NCBI GenBank assembly: GCA_003161575.1
Contig: PMOE01000087.1
Coordinates: 1 to 60,117, forward strand
Reading direction: 5' to 3'
Source: Acidimicrobiaceae bacterium
GTDB lineage: Bacteria > Actinomycetota > Acidimicrobiia > Acidimicrobiales > RAAP-2
DNA length: 60,117 bases
The translations under genes were made by a program, and so were the position numbers. Shown piece by piece: positions 16,576 through 26,495 of the stretch (positions are counted from its first letter, which is position 1; each line of letters begins with the position of its first letter). The notes below the pieces were generated by a model. That model did no database searches. It saw nothing but the letters and a program-made list of their open reading frames with translations, and was not told where the DNA came from.

Positions 16576-16631
16576 CCCGCTCCGCCGGCTCTACGCAGAC
16601 CGTGGTCTGCCGGCGCCTCATCTGATCCTCC

Positions 16632-18173
16632 GTGTTCGCCGCCCCCGCCCTTTCGGTCCCACTACCCATCCCGAGCTGCCCCGGCGGTTCGGTGGACCCG
16701 CTATGCGGCGCCGCCGCGAGTGTGGGTTCGGGGTTGCTCGGCAGCGGCGCCGGCGACGTGTTGAGCGCCGTGTCGACCTGGGTCGTCAACGGTGCGGGGT
16801 GGCTCTTGGGACAGGTAGGGAGCGCCCTCGGATCGACCACGTCGGTGGACATCGGCGCCGCGTGGTTCGGCACCCATTACCAGGTGATGGCCGGCCTGGC
16901 CGGGGTGGTGGTGCTCCCGATGCTGCTCTGCGCCGTGGTCCAGTCGATCTACCGCCAAAGCGCGGCCGTCTTGTTGCGCTCGGTCCTGGTCCAACTCCCG
17001 CTGGCCCTGTTGCTCACCGGCGCGGCGATCCAACTGGTCCAACTCTGTCTGGCCGCCACCGACGCCATGGGGTCGACCGTCGCGGCGGGGGCGGGGGCCA
17101 ATATCGGCGCGGCCATGTCTGGATTGGCCGCCACCCTCGTCAACCAGACGGCGGCGGGCCAACAGGTCCCGGCCTTCGTGGTGTTGCTCGGTGGCCTGTT
17201 GGTCGCCTTCGGTGCGTTTCTTCTCTGGGTCGAACTGCTCGTCCGGGCCGCCGCGGTGTACGTGGCCGTGTTGTTCCTCCCCTTGGCCCTGGCCAGCCTG
17301 GTCTGGCCGGCGGTCTCGCACTGGTGCCGGCGCCTCGTGGACACCCTGGTGGCCCTGGTCCTGTCCAAGTTCGTCATCGTGGCCATCTTGAGCTTGGCCG
17401 TCGGGGCACTCGGCTCGGGCACCCAGGACGGCTTCGCCGGGGTGCTCGGTGGCGGCGCCCTCTTGGTGCTCGCCGCGTTCACCCCGTTCACGCTGTTGCG
17501 CCTCATTCCCGCCGTCGAATCGGGGGCGGTCCAGCAGCTCGAAGGGGCCCGACACCGGGTGAGTCAGGCGTTCGGAAACGCGCCGCGCAGTGCCGCCGCG
17601 TTCGCCCTCAAGTCGGCCCGTTCCTCGTCGCTCGTGGCCGGCGAGCCGGGCACCGGGTCCGGTACCGAGTTCGAAGCACCCGGTCCAGATGGGCCCGGCG
17701 CCAGCGCGCTGCCCCGCAGCAATGACCAGGGGGCCCCGGCGGGCCGGACAACGAGCTCGGCCGCGGTGGGTGCGGCCACCGCTCGGGGCCGGGCGAGCGG
17801 GGGAGGCACGAACGCGGAGGGTCTCGAGGACGTCACCCCGGGTGTCCCGATGTGGCGCGGGGAGCCCGCGTCCAACGAGGCGTTCGCCCTGAGCATGGCC
17901 GCCTCCCATTCGAGCGGGTCCGACGAGCAGTCCGAGGGCCGTGGTCCTATGCCGCTGTGGCGTGGCGACGCGCCCGACAACGCACCCGGCGGTGGCATCG
18001 ACGACGGCCCTCCAGAGCGCCCCGCGGTGGGTTCGTCGCCCAGCCATGATCTCCGGCGCGATTATGTGATCGGGCGCGACGACCTCGGTCCGGTCCTGCA
18101 CGTCCCGGGGCGCCGATCCTCCGAGCATCCGTCCCCCCTTGGCCATCGAACGGAGAACGGTCTCGGTGGGTGA
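16632..18173 (+). CDS. VirB6/TrbL-like type IV secretion membrane protein
   Basis: 513 aa with a GTG start. After an exported, Pro/Gly-rich N-terminus come about six membrane helices (about 85-310), including the family-type loop VELLVRAAAVYVAVLFLPLALA. A long, poorly ordered, Gly/Ser/Pro-rich tail follows (about 320-513). This layout fits the polytopic inner-membrane channel component of actinobacterial systems. Its stop overlaps the preferred GTG start of the next gene by 8 bp. Confidence 0.8.
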   Translation: MFAAPALSVPLPIPSCPGGSVDPLCGAAASVGSGLLGSGAGDVLSAVSTWVVNGAGWLLGQVGSALGSTTSVDIGAAWFGTHYQVMAGLAGVVVLPMLLCAVVQSIYRQSAAVLLRSVLVQLPLALLLTGAAIQLVQLCLAATDAMGSTVAAGAGANIGAAMSGLAATLVNQTAAGQQVPAFVVLLGGLLVAFGAFLLWVELLVRAAAVYVAVLFLPLALASLVWPAVSHWCRRLVDTLVALVLSKFVIVAILSLAVGALGSGTQDGFAGVLGGGALLVLAAFTPFTLLRLIPAVESGAVQQLEGARHRVSQAFGNAPRSAAAFALKSARSSSLVAGEPGTGSGTEFEAPGPDGPGASALPRSNDQGAPAGRTTSSAAVGAATARGRASGGGTNAEGLEDVTPGVPMWRGEPASNEAFALSMAASHSSGSDEQSEGRGPMPLWRGDAPDNAPGGGIDDGPPERPAVGSSPSHDLRRDYVIGRDDLGPVLHVPGRRSSEHPSPLGHRTENGLGG

Positions 18174-19644
18174 GTCTCGGTACCGATTCGGCCCCCTTGA
18201 GCGCCGGGGACTGATCGCCGGCTGGCGAGGAGGGCAGATCGCGTCGGTTGCCGGGGGGCTGATCCTCGCCGTGCTGGCTCTCCGACGCCCCGACGTGCCC
18301 GGTGTGCTCGTCGCGTTGGTCGCCGTCGGCGGATCGGTGATGCTGGCCTGCTGGCCGATTGCGGGCCGGACCGGCGAGGAGTGGTTGCCGACGGTGGCTC
18401 ATTGGGGGGTGAGGGCGGCTCAAGGTGGTGTCCGCCGTCCCGCCGTGCCGTGGCGCGGGCATCGGCGCGCTGGCGGCGGACAGATCGAGCTCGACGGGGC
18501 CTCGGCGGGCCGGGACGGCTCTTTTGGAGGCCTGCGCCTGTTCGCTGCCCGGGCCCCGGGTACGCCAAGCAGTGATGAGGGGGCCGGCGTGATCTTCGAC
18601 GGGCGCGCCGGCACCTACACCGCGGTGCTCTCCCTCCGGGGCCACGGCTTCGCCCTCCTCGGGTCCGACGAGAAGGACCACCGGGTTGCCGGCTGGTCCG
18701 CGGTGCTCGCCTCGCTCGCCCGGGAACACTCGGTGGTCCACCGCCTTCAGTGGCTCGCCTCGGCGCTGCCCGACGATGGGCGGGCGGTCCGCGGGCATCT
18801 GGCCGAGCGGGCCGCCCTCCCCGAAGACTCCGGGGCCCGAGCGTCCTACGGCGAGCTTCTGGGCGTGGTCGGTGGCGACACCTGTCGTCACGACGTGCAC
18901 CTGGCGGTCCAGATCCAACCGGGCCGGGCGGTGGCCCGGGCCCTGCGAGCCGCCGGTGGAGGAAAACGCGGGGCCTGCGCGGTGCTTTTGCGAGAGGTGG
19001 CCGCGTTGCGCCGGCAACTGGTCGACGCCGATGTGGCCGTGGCCGATCCAATGAGTCCCGGCGCGCTCGCCGCGCTGATACGCCGAAGCGGGGAGTCAGA
19101 GCCGCTGAGCGATCGCGTCGGAACAAGCGAGGCGTGGCCCTGGCCGATTGCGACCAGCGTCCGGTGGGACTGCCTGCGTACCGACGCGACCTGGCAGGCC
19201 ACGTACTGGATCGCCGAGTGGCCGCGGGTCGAGGTGGGCCCGGAGTTCCTGGCGCCGTTGCTCCTTGGGCCGGTGCGCCGCACGGTGAGCGTGGTGATGG
19301 AGCCGCTCAGCCCGAGCCGAGCCACCCGCCAGGTCGAACAAGCGCGCACGGCCGACGTGGCCGACAGCGAGCTGCGGCGCCGAGGCGGCTTCCTCCCGAC
19401 GGCCCGCCGGGCCCGCGAGGCCGAGCTGGTGGAGCGGCGGGAGGCCGAGCTGGCCGATGGTCACGCGTCGTTCCGCTTCTCTGGCTACGTGACGGTCACC
19501 GCGCCTACCCCCGAGCAGCTGGCCGAGATCTGCGAGACGACCGAACAGGCGGCCGGCCAGGCCCGCCTCGAGCTCCGACGTCTCTTCGGCGACCAGGAAC
19601 GGGGCTTCGCGTGCACTCTGCCGCTGTGTCGGGGATTGGCGTGA
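18166..19644 (+). CDS. SCO6880-like type IV secretion protein
   Basis: 492 aa from GTG 18166, which overlaps the previous stop and has GGAG upstream; a TTG at 18139 is a poorer alternative. It begins with RYRFGPLERRGLIAGWR, has two membrane helices (about 25-65), then a soluble region with no Walker motif. The end matches the non-ATPase half of VirB4-like proteins (TVSVVMEPLSPSRATRQVEQ, FSGYVTVTAPTPEQL). In actinobacterial systems this protein and the ATPase encoded next act as the two parts of a VirB4 unit. Confidence 0.8.
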   Translation: MGESRYRFGPLERRGLIAGWRGGQIASVAGGLILAVLALRRPDVPGVLVALVAVGGSVMLACWPIAGRTGEEWLPTVAHWGVRAAQGGVRRPAVPWRGHRRAGGGQIELDGASAGRDGSFGGLRLFAARAPGTPSSDEGAGVIFDGRAGTYTAVLSLRGHGFALLGSDEKDHRVAGWSAVLASLAREHSVVHRLQWLASALPDDGRAVRGHLAERAALPEDSGARASYGELLGVVGGDTCRHDVHLAVQIQPGRAVARALRAAGGGKRGACAVLLREVAALRRQLVDADVAVADPMSPGALAALIRRSGESEPLSDRVGTSEAWPWPIATSVRWDCLRTDATWQATYWIAEWPRVEVGPEFLAPLLLGPVRRTVSVVMEPLSPSRATRQVEQARTADVADSELRRRGGFLPTARRAREAELVERREAELADGHASFRFSGYVTVTAPTPEQLAEICETTEQAAGQARLELRRLFGDQERGFACTLPLCRGLA

Positions 19645-19780
19645 CGGCCGGTGCGCCGATCGGAACGACGATCGGACCGTTCTGTGTTCGCGTGGATCTC
19701 ATATCCCGACAACGACGGCGCGGTCGGGCGCACCGGTGCCCGCACGCGTCGCCGGCGGTCCACCTGCCATGAGGGGTGGC

Positions 19781-21055
19781 ATGGGAGCGGGACCCCGGGT
19801 GCCGGCCCATCAGGTCACCACGCGCAACCTCGGCGCGGCCTACCCCCTCATGGCCGAGGCCGGTCTCGGCCACCGCGGGGTGCTCATCGGTCATGACCTG
19901 CTCGGCGGGTCGTTCGTCTACGACCCGTTCGAGCTCTACGCCCAAGGAGTCGTGTCCAACCCGAACATGATCGTGTTCGGCCAGATCGGCCGGGGGAAGA
20001 GCGCATTCGTCAAGACCTACCTTTGGCGTCAATCGGTATTCGGGCGCCGGGCCTGGGTGGTGGACCCCAAAGGGGAGTACGCGGCCTTGGCCCGCGCCTG
20101 GGGGGTCCGCCCGGTCGCACTCCGACCGGGCGGGGCGGTCCGCCTGAATCCCCTCGACCCGGGGCCCACCCCACTGGCGGCGGCGACGGGCACGGCCGAC
20201 GCCGACCGGCGACAGGTCGAGCTCCTGGCGTCGTTGGCCTGTGCCTGCTTGGGCCGGAACCTGGCCCCGCGCGAGCGAGTCGCCCTCGACCTGGCGCTGA
20301 GCGCGGTCGGCAGTACCGCCGTCGTGCCGACCCTCCCGGCGGTCGTCGACGCGCTCCTCGAGCCGAGCACCGACGCGGCGAGGCGGATCCGCACCGACCG
20401 GGCCACCCTGCTCGAGGACGGCCGGGACGTGGCGTTGGAGTTGCGGCGGTTGGTACACGGTGACTTGCGCGGAATGTTCGACGGGCCCACCACGCCCGGG
20501 CTCGACCTTTCCGGCCCGCTCGTGGTTCTCGATCTCTCGGCCCTCTACAACTCGACGGCCCTCGGCGTGCTCATGGCCTGTGCGACCGCGTGGCTGCAGG
20601 CGGCGCTGGCCCGCCAAGCCCACGAGGGCCACGGCGGTCACGTCCTGGTCGTGGTCGACGAGGCCTGGGCCATTCTGGCCAACCTCGGGGTGGCTCGCTG
20701 GCTCCAGGCTTCTTGGAAGCTTTCGCGCGCCTACGGGGTGGCCAACGTCGCCGTCCTCCACCGGCTCTCGGACCTCCACGCCGTGGGCGCCGCGGGATCC
20801 GAACAGGTCGGTCTGGCCGAAGGGCTGCTCTCGGATTCAGAAACCCGAGTTGTCTACGCGCAGCCGCCCGGCGAGGTGGCCCGGGCGAGCGAACTGCTCT
20901 CGCTGTCGGCGACCGAGGCCGAGCTGCTTTCCCAGTTGCGCCGAGGGGTGGCACTGTGGAAGGTCGGGCACCGGGCCTTTTTGGTCCAGCACCTGGTCGG
21001 TCCGAGCGAGCGAGGGTTGGTGGACACCGATGGCGCCATGGGGCCCGAGCGGTGA
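19781..21055 (+). CDS. VirB4-like type IV secretion ATPase
   Basis: 424 aa from ATG 19781 (GAGG six bases upstream). ATG 19769 and GTG 19736 are in frame and possible. It starts near VTTRNLGAAYPLMAEAGLG, then Walker A FGQIGRGKSAFVKTYL, VVDPKGEYAALA, Walker B HVLVVVDEAWAIL, and the VirB4-type ending AELLSQLRRGVALWKVG. It would energise substrate transfer or pilus assembly at the inner membrane. The stop overlaps the next GTG (GTGA). Confidence 0.87.
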   Translation: MGAGPRVPAHQVTTRNLGAAYPLMAEAGLGHRGVLIGHDLLGGSFVYDPFELYAQGVVSNPNMIVFGQIGRGKSAFVKTYLWRQSVFGRRAWVVDPKGEYAALARAWGVRPVALRPGGAVRLNPLDPGPTPLAAATGTADADRRQVELLASLACACLGRNLAPRERVALDLALSAVGSTAVVPTLPAVVDALLEPSTDAARRIRTDRATLLEDGRDVALELRRLVHGDLRGMFDGPTTPGLDLSGPLVVLDLSALYNSTALGVLMACATAWLQAALARQAHEGHGGHVLVVVDEAWAILANLGVARWLQASWKLSRAYGVANVAVLHRLSDLHAVGAAGSEQVGLAEGLLSDSETRVVYAQPPGEVARASELLSLSATEAELLSQLRRGVALWKVGHRAFLVQHLVGPSERGLVDTDGAMGPER

Positions 21056-22617
21056 CCCTGCCGGTGCACTGGCCGAGCGTTCCGGCCCTCGTAGTGGGCG
21101 CCCTCCTCGTCGCCGCGATCGCCGTTGCCGGGCGATCCGAGCACAAGTCCCCGGCGACGCGGGTCCGGGCGTCGGGGGCTCCGAGCGGTGGGAGCGGTCC
21201 GGTGCCCCGCCGCATGCCGACCTCTCGTCCCGCGGCCGCCGGTGCCCGTTGGGCCCGGGCCGCCGAACTCCATTCGTTGGTCACCAGAGGCGAAGAGCCC
21301 GGCCGCCTCGTGCTCGGGACGCTCGCCGCCCGCGGGGGCCGGCCGACCCGACGGGTGCTCGCGGCCGAGCCCCTCCAGTCCCTGGCCGTCGTCGGCCCGA
21401 CCCAGAGCGGCAAGACGACCGCCCTGGCCGTGCCGGCGATTCTCGGGTGGTCCGGTCCGGTGGTGGCGGCGAGTGTCAAGACCGACTTGGTGCGCGACAC
21501 GCTGGCCTGGCGGCGGCGCTGCGGCACCGTGTGGTGCTTCGACCCGGCCCGGGTCACCGGTCTTTGCTCGGCCCGTTGGTCGCCGATTCCGGCGGCCCGC
21601 ACCTGGCCCGGAGCGCGCCGGGTGGCCAACGACCTCATCGAGGTGGCCCGGGGCACGGGGACCACGGCCGACGGGGAGTTCTGGTACGCCACCGCGGCCA
21701 AGTTGCTCGCCCCACTGTTCTTCGCAGCGGCGACGGGAGGTTGCTCGATCGCCGACGTGGTGCGTTGGGTCGACACCCAAGAAGTGGCCGAGGTGGCCGA
21801 CATCCTCGAGGGGGCCGGGGTCCCCGAGGCCCTGCAGGCCGCCCGGGCATCGTGGCAACGCGACGAACGCCAACGCAGCTCGGTCTACACGACGGCCGAG
21901 ACCGTGCTCGAACCGTTCTGCGAGCCACCCCCCGACGCCGGGCCCGACCAGTGCGACATCGACTGCGAAGGGCTACTCACCGGAGCCAACACGCTGTACC
22001 TGTGTGCCCCGGCCCATGACCAACGTCGACTGCGGGGCCTATTTACCGCGGTGGTCAAACAGGTACTCGACGCCGCCTTCACCCGCTCGGCGCGCGCCGG
22101 GGCCCCGCTGCGGCCCGGGCTGCTGGTGGTCCTCGACGAGGCGGCCAACATCGCGTCGCCCGACGAGCTCGACGGACTGGCGGCGACCAGCGCGAGCCAC
22201 GGCATCCAGCTGGTCACGGTCTTCCAGGACCTGGCCCAGGTCACCGCCCGTTACGGGCCCCGAGCCTCGACGGTCCTCAACAACCATCGGGCGAAGATGT
22301 TCCTGTCGGGCACGGCCGACGCCGGAACCCTTGACCAGGCGAGTCACCTGGTCGGCGACGAAGAAGTACTCGTGCCGTCGGTCACCCGGGGCCCCGGTGG
22401 ACCCTCCACGACCTCGGCGCAGGTCCAACGCCGGCTGCTCGCTCCCGACGCGCTGCGCCGCCTCCCTGCGGGCACCGGAGTACTGGTCTATGGAGCCCTT
22501 CCGCCGGTCCATGTGGCGCTGCGACCGTGGTGGGCCGATCCGGTACTGGCATCCCGGGCGGCCACCCGCAGCGGGCGCCCGGCGACGCCCGGGCTACCGG
22601 GCCCAGCCGATCCGTGA
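21052..22617 (+). CDS. VirD4/TraG-like coupling ATPase
   Basis: 521 aa from GTG 21052, coupled to the VirB4-like gene by a 4-bp overlap. One N-terminal membrane helix (about 5-25), Walker A VVGPTQSGKTTALAVPA, Walker B GLLVVLDEAANIASPDEL, and the family signature STVLNNHRAKMFLSGTAD. Coupling proteins hand DNA-relaxase complexes or protein effectors to the channel. No relaxase gene is found anywhere in the window. Confidence 0.88.
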   Translation: MTLPVHWPSVPALVVGALLVAAIAVAGRSEHKSPATRVRASGAPSGGSGPVPRRMPTSRPAAAGARWARAAELHSLVTRGEEPGRLVLGTLAARGGRPTRRVLAAEPLQSLAVVGPTQSGKTTALAVPAILGWSGPVVAASVKTDLVRDTLAWRRRCGTVWCFDPARVTGLCSARWSPIPAARTWPGARRVANDLIEVARGTGTTADGEFWYATAAKLLAPLFFAAATGGCSIADVVRWVDTQEVAEVADILEGAGVPEALQAARASWQRDERQRSSVYTTAETVLEPFCEPPPDAGPDQCDIDCEGLLTGANTLYLCAPAHDQRRLRGLFTAVVKQVLDAAFTRSARAGAPLRPGLLVVLDEAANIASPDELDGLAATSASHGIQLVTVFQDLAQVTARYGPRASTVLNNHRAKMFLSGTADAGTLDQASHLVGDEEVLVPSVTRGPGGPSTTSAQVQRRLLAPDALRRLPAGTGVLVYGALPPVHVALRPWWADPVLASRAATRSGRPATPGLPGPADP

Positions 22618-22677
22618 TCCCGGTTCGCGGGTCCGACAGGCCACGAAGGGGCGGGCGGTCCACCGCTACGCTGTGTC

Positions 22678-23916
22678 GTGGCGTTCTACGATCCGGCCGA
22701 TCCCCGCTGGTTGAGCGATCCGTGGCCCGGATACGCCGAGCTGCGGGCAACAGCGCCGATCCATCACAGCCCCCGCGGATTCTGGGTGTTGGCGACTCAC
22801 GCCGACTGCCTGCGGTTGCTCCGGGACCGGCGGGCCTCGTCCGACGCCACCAACCTCGACCCGGAGCGGACCCCCGAGGGCTTCGCCGACTCTCCCGGCG
22901 CCCCGCGCCCGGGTGACGCCCTGGTGGCCCAGGGAACCGAGGACACCCGCCCGTTCCTTTTTCGTGACCCGCCCGACCACACGAGACTGCGCCGGCTCGT
23001 CTCGAAGGCGTTTACCCCGCGCATGGTCGAGGGACTACGGCCCCGGACCGAACACGTCGTGGCCGAACTGCTCGATACCGCACTCGAGCGTGGGGAGATC
23101 GATGCGGTCAGCGACTTCGCCTACCCACTCCCGGTGCGCATCATCTGCGACATGCTCGGCGTGCCGGTGGAGGACCAGAGCCGATTCCACGCATGGTCCG
23201 CGGCGCTGGCCCGCGGTCTCGACCCCGAGTTCATGCTCACTGAGGCGGTCCGCAAGGAGCGCTTTGACGCCGTGGTGGCCTTCGCCGAGTACTTCTTCGA
23301 GCTGCTGGCCGACCGGCGCCGCTCCCCGGGCCCCGATCTGTTGAGCCGGCTGGCGGCGACCGAGGAGGAGGGCGACACGCTCAGCGAGGGCGAGATGCTG
23401 TCGACGGCCATTCTCTTGTTGGTGGCCGGCCACGAAACGACGGTCAACCTCATCAGCGGCGGAATCCTGGCCCTGCTCGAACATCCTGACCAGATGGCGC
23501 GGCTCAGGACCGAGCCGAGCCTGGCTCGCAGCGGGGTCGAGGAGATGCTGCGATTCGTCTCCCCGGTGCAGTTCACCGGTCGCACCCTGCTCGACGAATT
23601 CCCGATCGGCGAGGTCGTGCTCGCAAAGGGCGAATTCGTCGTCGTGCTGATCGGCTCGGCCAACCGGGATGCCGCGGCGTTCGACGAACCTGACCGCTTC
23701 GACATTTCCCGGGTCGACAACAAACATCTGGGCTTGGGCTTCGGCGTCCACCACTGTCTCGGAGCGGCACTCGCCCGACTCGAGGCACAGGTGGCGGTCT
23801 CCGAGCTCGCGCGCCGGGCCGGTTCGATCGAGCTGACGACGGACCGGCTGGTTTATCGTGACAACGTCATCTTGCGCGGCCTGGCTGCGCTCCCGGTGCA
23901 CCTCGCCCCCGCCTGA
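22678..23916 (+). CDS. cytochrome P450
   Basis: 412 aa with a GTG start. All landmarks are present: oxygen-binding I-helix AGHETT (250-255), ExxR in EEMLRF (Glu289/Arg292) and the heme loop LGFGVHHCLGAALARLE with axial Cys360. Soluble, bacterial class. The substrate is unknown. No ferredoxin or reductase gene is adjacent, so the redox partners must be elsewhere. It starts 61 bp after the secretion cluster. Confidence 0.95.
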   Translation: MAFYDPADPRWLSDPWPGYAELRATAPIHHSPRGFWVLATHADCLRLLRDRRASSDATNLDPERTPEGFADSPGAPRPGDALVAQGTEDTRPFLFRDPPDHTRLRRLVSKAFTPRMVEGLRPRTEHVVAELLDTALERGEIDAVSDFAYPLPVRIICDMLGVPVEDQSRFHAWSAALARGLDPEFMLTEAVRKERFDAVVAFAEYFFELLADRRRSPGPDLLSRLAATEEEGDTLSEGEMLSTAILLLVAGHETTVNLISGGILALLEHPDQMARLRTEPSLARSGVEEMLRFVSPVQFTGRTLLDEFPIGEVVLAKGEFVVVLIGSANRDAAAFDEPDRFDISRVDNKHLGLGFGVHHCLGAALARLEAQVAVSELARRAGSIELTTDRLVYRDNVILRGLAALPVHLAPA

Positions 23917-23925
23917 CCGGGTCGT

Positions 23926-25338
23926 TCAACGAGGAGCTCCCGGGGCGACGAGCGGCCACGGGCGCTCGCGCTCGACGATCCGGGCCAAGTCCAACAAGAG
24001 CTGTTCGGCGTGGTGGCGCCCGATGATCTGCATGCTGACGGGGAGACCGCCGACCGCGCCCGCCGGGATGGCCACGGCCGGGTTGCCCGTGGTGTTCGCA
24101 GGAATGGTCAGCGCACCGTTGTTGCCCAGAGCGATATCGAAGCCGTGCTCTTTGGCCAGGTCCACGCCGTCGATCGCCGTCGGCAGCGGTCCCTCGGCTC
24201 CGAACGCGACGTCAGGGTTGGTGGCGCTGATGATGAAGTCCACCTCGTCGAAGATCGTGGCCATGGCCACGATGCATCGGCGGCGGTAGAGCTCGACGGC
24301 CTTTGCGGTGCCGAGATCGAAGTGCCGCGTGGCCACGTTGCAGGCGAACATGATCTCGGGGGTCAGATCCTGTTCGCAGGCCGGATAGCGGTCCCCGAGG
24401 CCGGCCAGCAGGCTGGCCGTCCCGGCCATGGCCCATTCGAGGCCCCCGCGGGGGATGGAGACCGGCACATCGACGCGGACAAGACCGGCGTCGGCGATGA
24501 GGGAGGTGGCCGCCCCCTCGATCCGGTCGCCGACGGCCTGGGCGATGAAGGCCGAGCCGAGGTTGGCTGAGACGACCACCTTCTTGCCCGCCAGATCGAA
24601 GCTGTCGAGACCGTCTTCCCAACCCTGCACACGGGGCAGGCTGAATGGGTCGTATTCGGACGAGCCGTTGCACACGTCGAAAAATCGTGCCGTGTCGCGC
24701 ACCGAACGGGTCACACATCCGAGCACCGCGGTCAAGGGTTCGATTTCGGTGTGGGGGCCCTTGGGGATGCGACCGAACGTGGCCTTGAGGCCGAACATCC
24801 CGGTGAAGCCGGCCGGGATGCGTATCGATCCCCCACCGTCCCCGCCGGTCGCGAGGGGGAGCAGACCCCCGGCTACCGCGGCGGCCGAGCCGCCCGAGGA
24901 GCCACCCGGCGTGCGACCGTGCTGCCAGGGGTTGTGGGTGGCGCCGTGCAGACGCGTGTAGGTGAGGTTGATCCCACCGAACTCGCTGGCGTTGGTCTGG
25001 CCGACCGGCACGACGCCGGCCGCCTTGGCCCGCACCAGGTACGTGGCGGTGTAGTCGCTGATCTCGTCTTTCAAGACGACCGACGCTTCGGTCTGGGGCC
25101 ACCCCTCGACCGGGTCGAGCTCTTTGAACCCCGTGGGCACGCCGCCAAAAGGCAACGACACATCGGCCGCTTCGGCGGCGGCCCGGGCCCCGGCCTCGTC
25201 GACAAAACCCACGGCGTTGAGCTCGGAGCGGTCGAGGGCGGCGAGAGTGAGTTCCAGCGCCTCGGGGGGCGTGATGGATCCGGCGCGGTAGGCGTCGACG
25301 AGGGAGCAGGCATCCCCGGGCCAGGGTTGATCGGTCAC
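23926..25338 (-). CDS. amidase signature-family hydrolase
   Basis: 470 aa from GTG 25338, chosen because family similarity begins at MTDQPWPGDACSLVDAYR; the long upstream extension overlaps the start of the opposing kinase gene and is not needed. The Ser-cisSer-Lys triad is visible: Lys72 in TGFKELDPVEG, Ser147 in GRTPGGSSGGSAAAVAGG and Ser171 in GDGGGSIRIPAG. These enzymes hydrolyse amides to acids. The substrate cannot be read from sequence. The end converges with the P450 gene. Confidence 0.92.
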   Translation of the reverse strand: MTDQPWPGDACSLVDAYRAGSITPPEALELTLAALDRSELNAVGFVDEAGARAAAEAADVSLPFGGVPTGFKELDPVEGWPQTEASVVLKDEISDYTATYLVRAKAAGVVPVGQTNASEFGGINLTYTRLHGATHNPWQHGRTPGGSSGGSAAAVAGGLLPLATGGDGGGSIRIPAGFTGMFGLKATFGRIPKGPHTEIEPLTAVLGCVTRSVRDTARFFDVCNGSSEYDPFSLPRVQGWEDGLDSFDLAGKKVVVSANLGSAFIAQAVGDRIEGAATSLIADAGLVRVDVPVSIPRGGLEWAMAGTASLLAGLGDRYPACEQDLTPEIMFACNVATRHFDLGTAKAVELYRRRCIVAMATIFDEVDFIISATNPDVAFGAEGPLPTAIDGVDLAKEHGFDIALGNNGALTIPANTTGNPAVAIPAGAVGGLPVSMQIIGRHHAEQLLLDLARIVERERPWPLVAPGAPR

Positions 25339-25537
25339 CGCCGCTGAGGCTACCTGCGGGCGCGCCCCTGTGCGGTGGGCCCCGATCGCCCCGCCGCCGG
25401 CCGCCCCGCCCGAAGCCGCTGGACCGACGCAGATCCGGACCGATGACCCAGATCCGGACCGATACAGTGCGGGCCGGGACCCGGTGTCACCGAGGATGCG
25501 ACGGCGATGGCTGAGCACCAATTCGAAGGAGGCGTCC

Positions 25538-26386
25538 GTGCCTGACAATGAGTCGTCCGACGAGAAGGCCATCGTGGGTTCGTCCTCGGGTCCGGCGGGG
25601 AATGCCCCACCCCCCGAGCACCCATTCACCTTGTCCGTCGACATCGGCGGCACGGGCCTCAAGGCCTCGGTCCTCGACCGCGACGGGGCGATGGTGGCCG
25701 AGCGGGTGCGGGTCCCCACGACCTATCCGATGGCTCCGACCGGGCAGACGGGGATGGTCGGCTTGCTGACCACGTTGGTCCAGCCGCTGCCGATCGCCGA
25801 CCGGGTGTCGGCCGGATTTCCCGGGATGGTCCGGAAAGGCCACATACTCAGCGCCCCGCACTTCGTCACTGAGTCCGGGCCGGGCTCACCGGTCGACCTC
25901 GAACTGGAGAAGGCCTGGGACGCCTTCGACCTGGCCGGCGAGCTCGAGAAGGCACTCGGCAAGCCGACCCGGGTGGCCAACGACGCCGATGTACAGGGAT
26001 TGGCCGTGATGTCGGGCAAGGGGTTTGAGTTCGTGATCACCCTCGGCACCGGTTTCGGCACGGCGATCTTTCTCGACGGCCGACTGCTCCCGCACCTCGA
26101 GATCGCCCACCAGCCGTTCCGCAAGGGTGACACCTACAACGATCAGTTGGGTGAGCGGACACGCAAGGAGATCGGGGACCACCGATGGAACAACCGGGTG
26201 CAAAAGGCCATAGACATCCTCGACACCATGTTCTTCTTCGACCACCTCTTCATCGGTGGGGGCAATGCTCGCCGGGTCAACCGTGACGACCTCGGCCAGA
26301 TGCTGAAGCGCACGACGATCGTCGACAATTCCGCCGGCATCCTCGGTGGCATCAAGCTGTGGGGGGACGACCACCTCGGTCTGTAA
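25538..26386 (+). CDS. ROK-family kinase, polyphosphate glucokinase-like
   Basis: 282 aa from GTG 25538, which follows a strong GAAGGAGG. Phosphate motif SVDIGGTGLKASVLD, NDADVQGLAVMSGKG with the catalytic Asp, and TLGTGFGTAIFLDGRLLPHLE are arranged as in actinobacterial polyphosphate glucokinases, which make glucose 6-phosphate from polyphosphate or ATP. The usual ROK zinc-binding Cys cluster is absent, as is normal for that subgroup. The N-terminal 30 residues are Ser/Pro-rich and probably disordered. Confidence 0.83.
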   Translation: MPDNESSDEKAIVGSSSGPAGNAPPPEHPFTLSVDIGGTGLKASVLDRDGAMVAERVRVPTTYPMAPTGQTGMVGLLTTLVQPLPIADRVSAGFPGMVRKGHILSAPHFVTESGPGSPVDLELEKAWDAFDLAGELEKALGKPTRVANDADVQGLAVMSGKGFEFVITLGTGFGTAIFLDGRLLPHLEIAHQPFRKGDTYNDQLGERTRKEIGDHRWNNRVQKAIDILDTMFFFDHLFIGGGNARRVNRDDLGQMLKRTTIVDNSAGILGGIKLWGDDHLGL

Positions 26387-26495
26387 TCCCGTCGCACCCA
26401 CCCGGCGGATCGACACACCTATCTTGAGGCCGCGTCGACCGGCTTGAGGCTCGTGTGCCGACTGGTGTGACCCGGCGGGCCACCCGCAGACTCGG

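Noticed and set aside
20590-21051. N-terminal extension of the VirD4-like frame
   Set aside because: It overlaps the VirB4-like gene in another frame; the GTGA overlap start at 21052 gives a membrane anchor at the right place.
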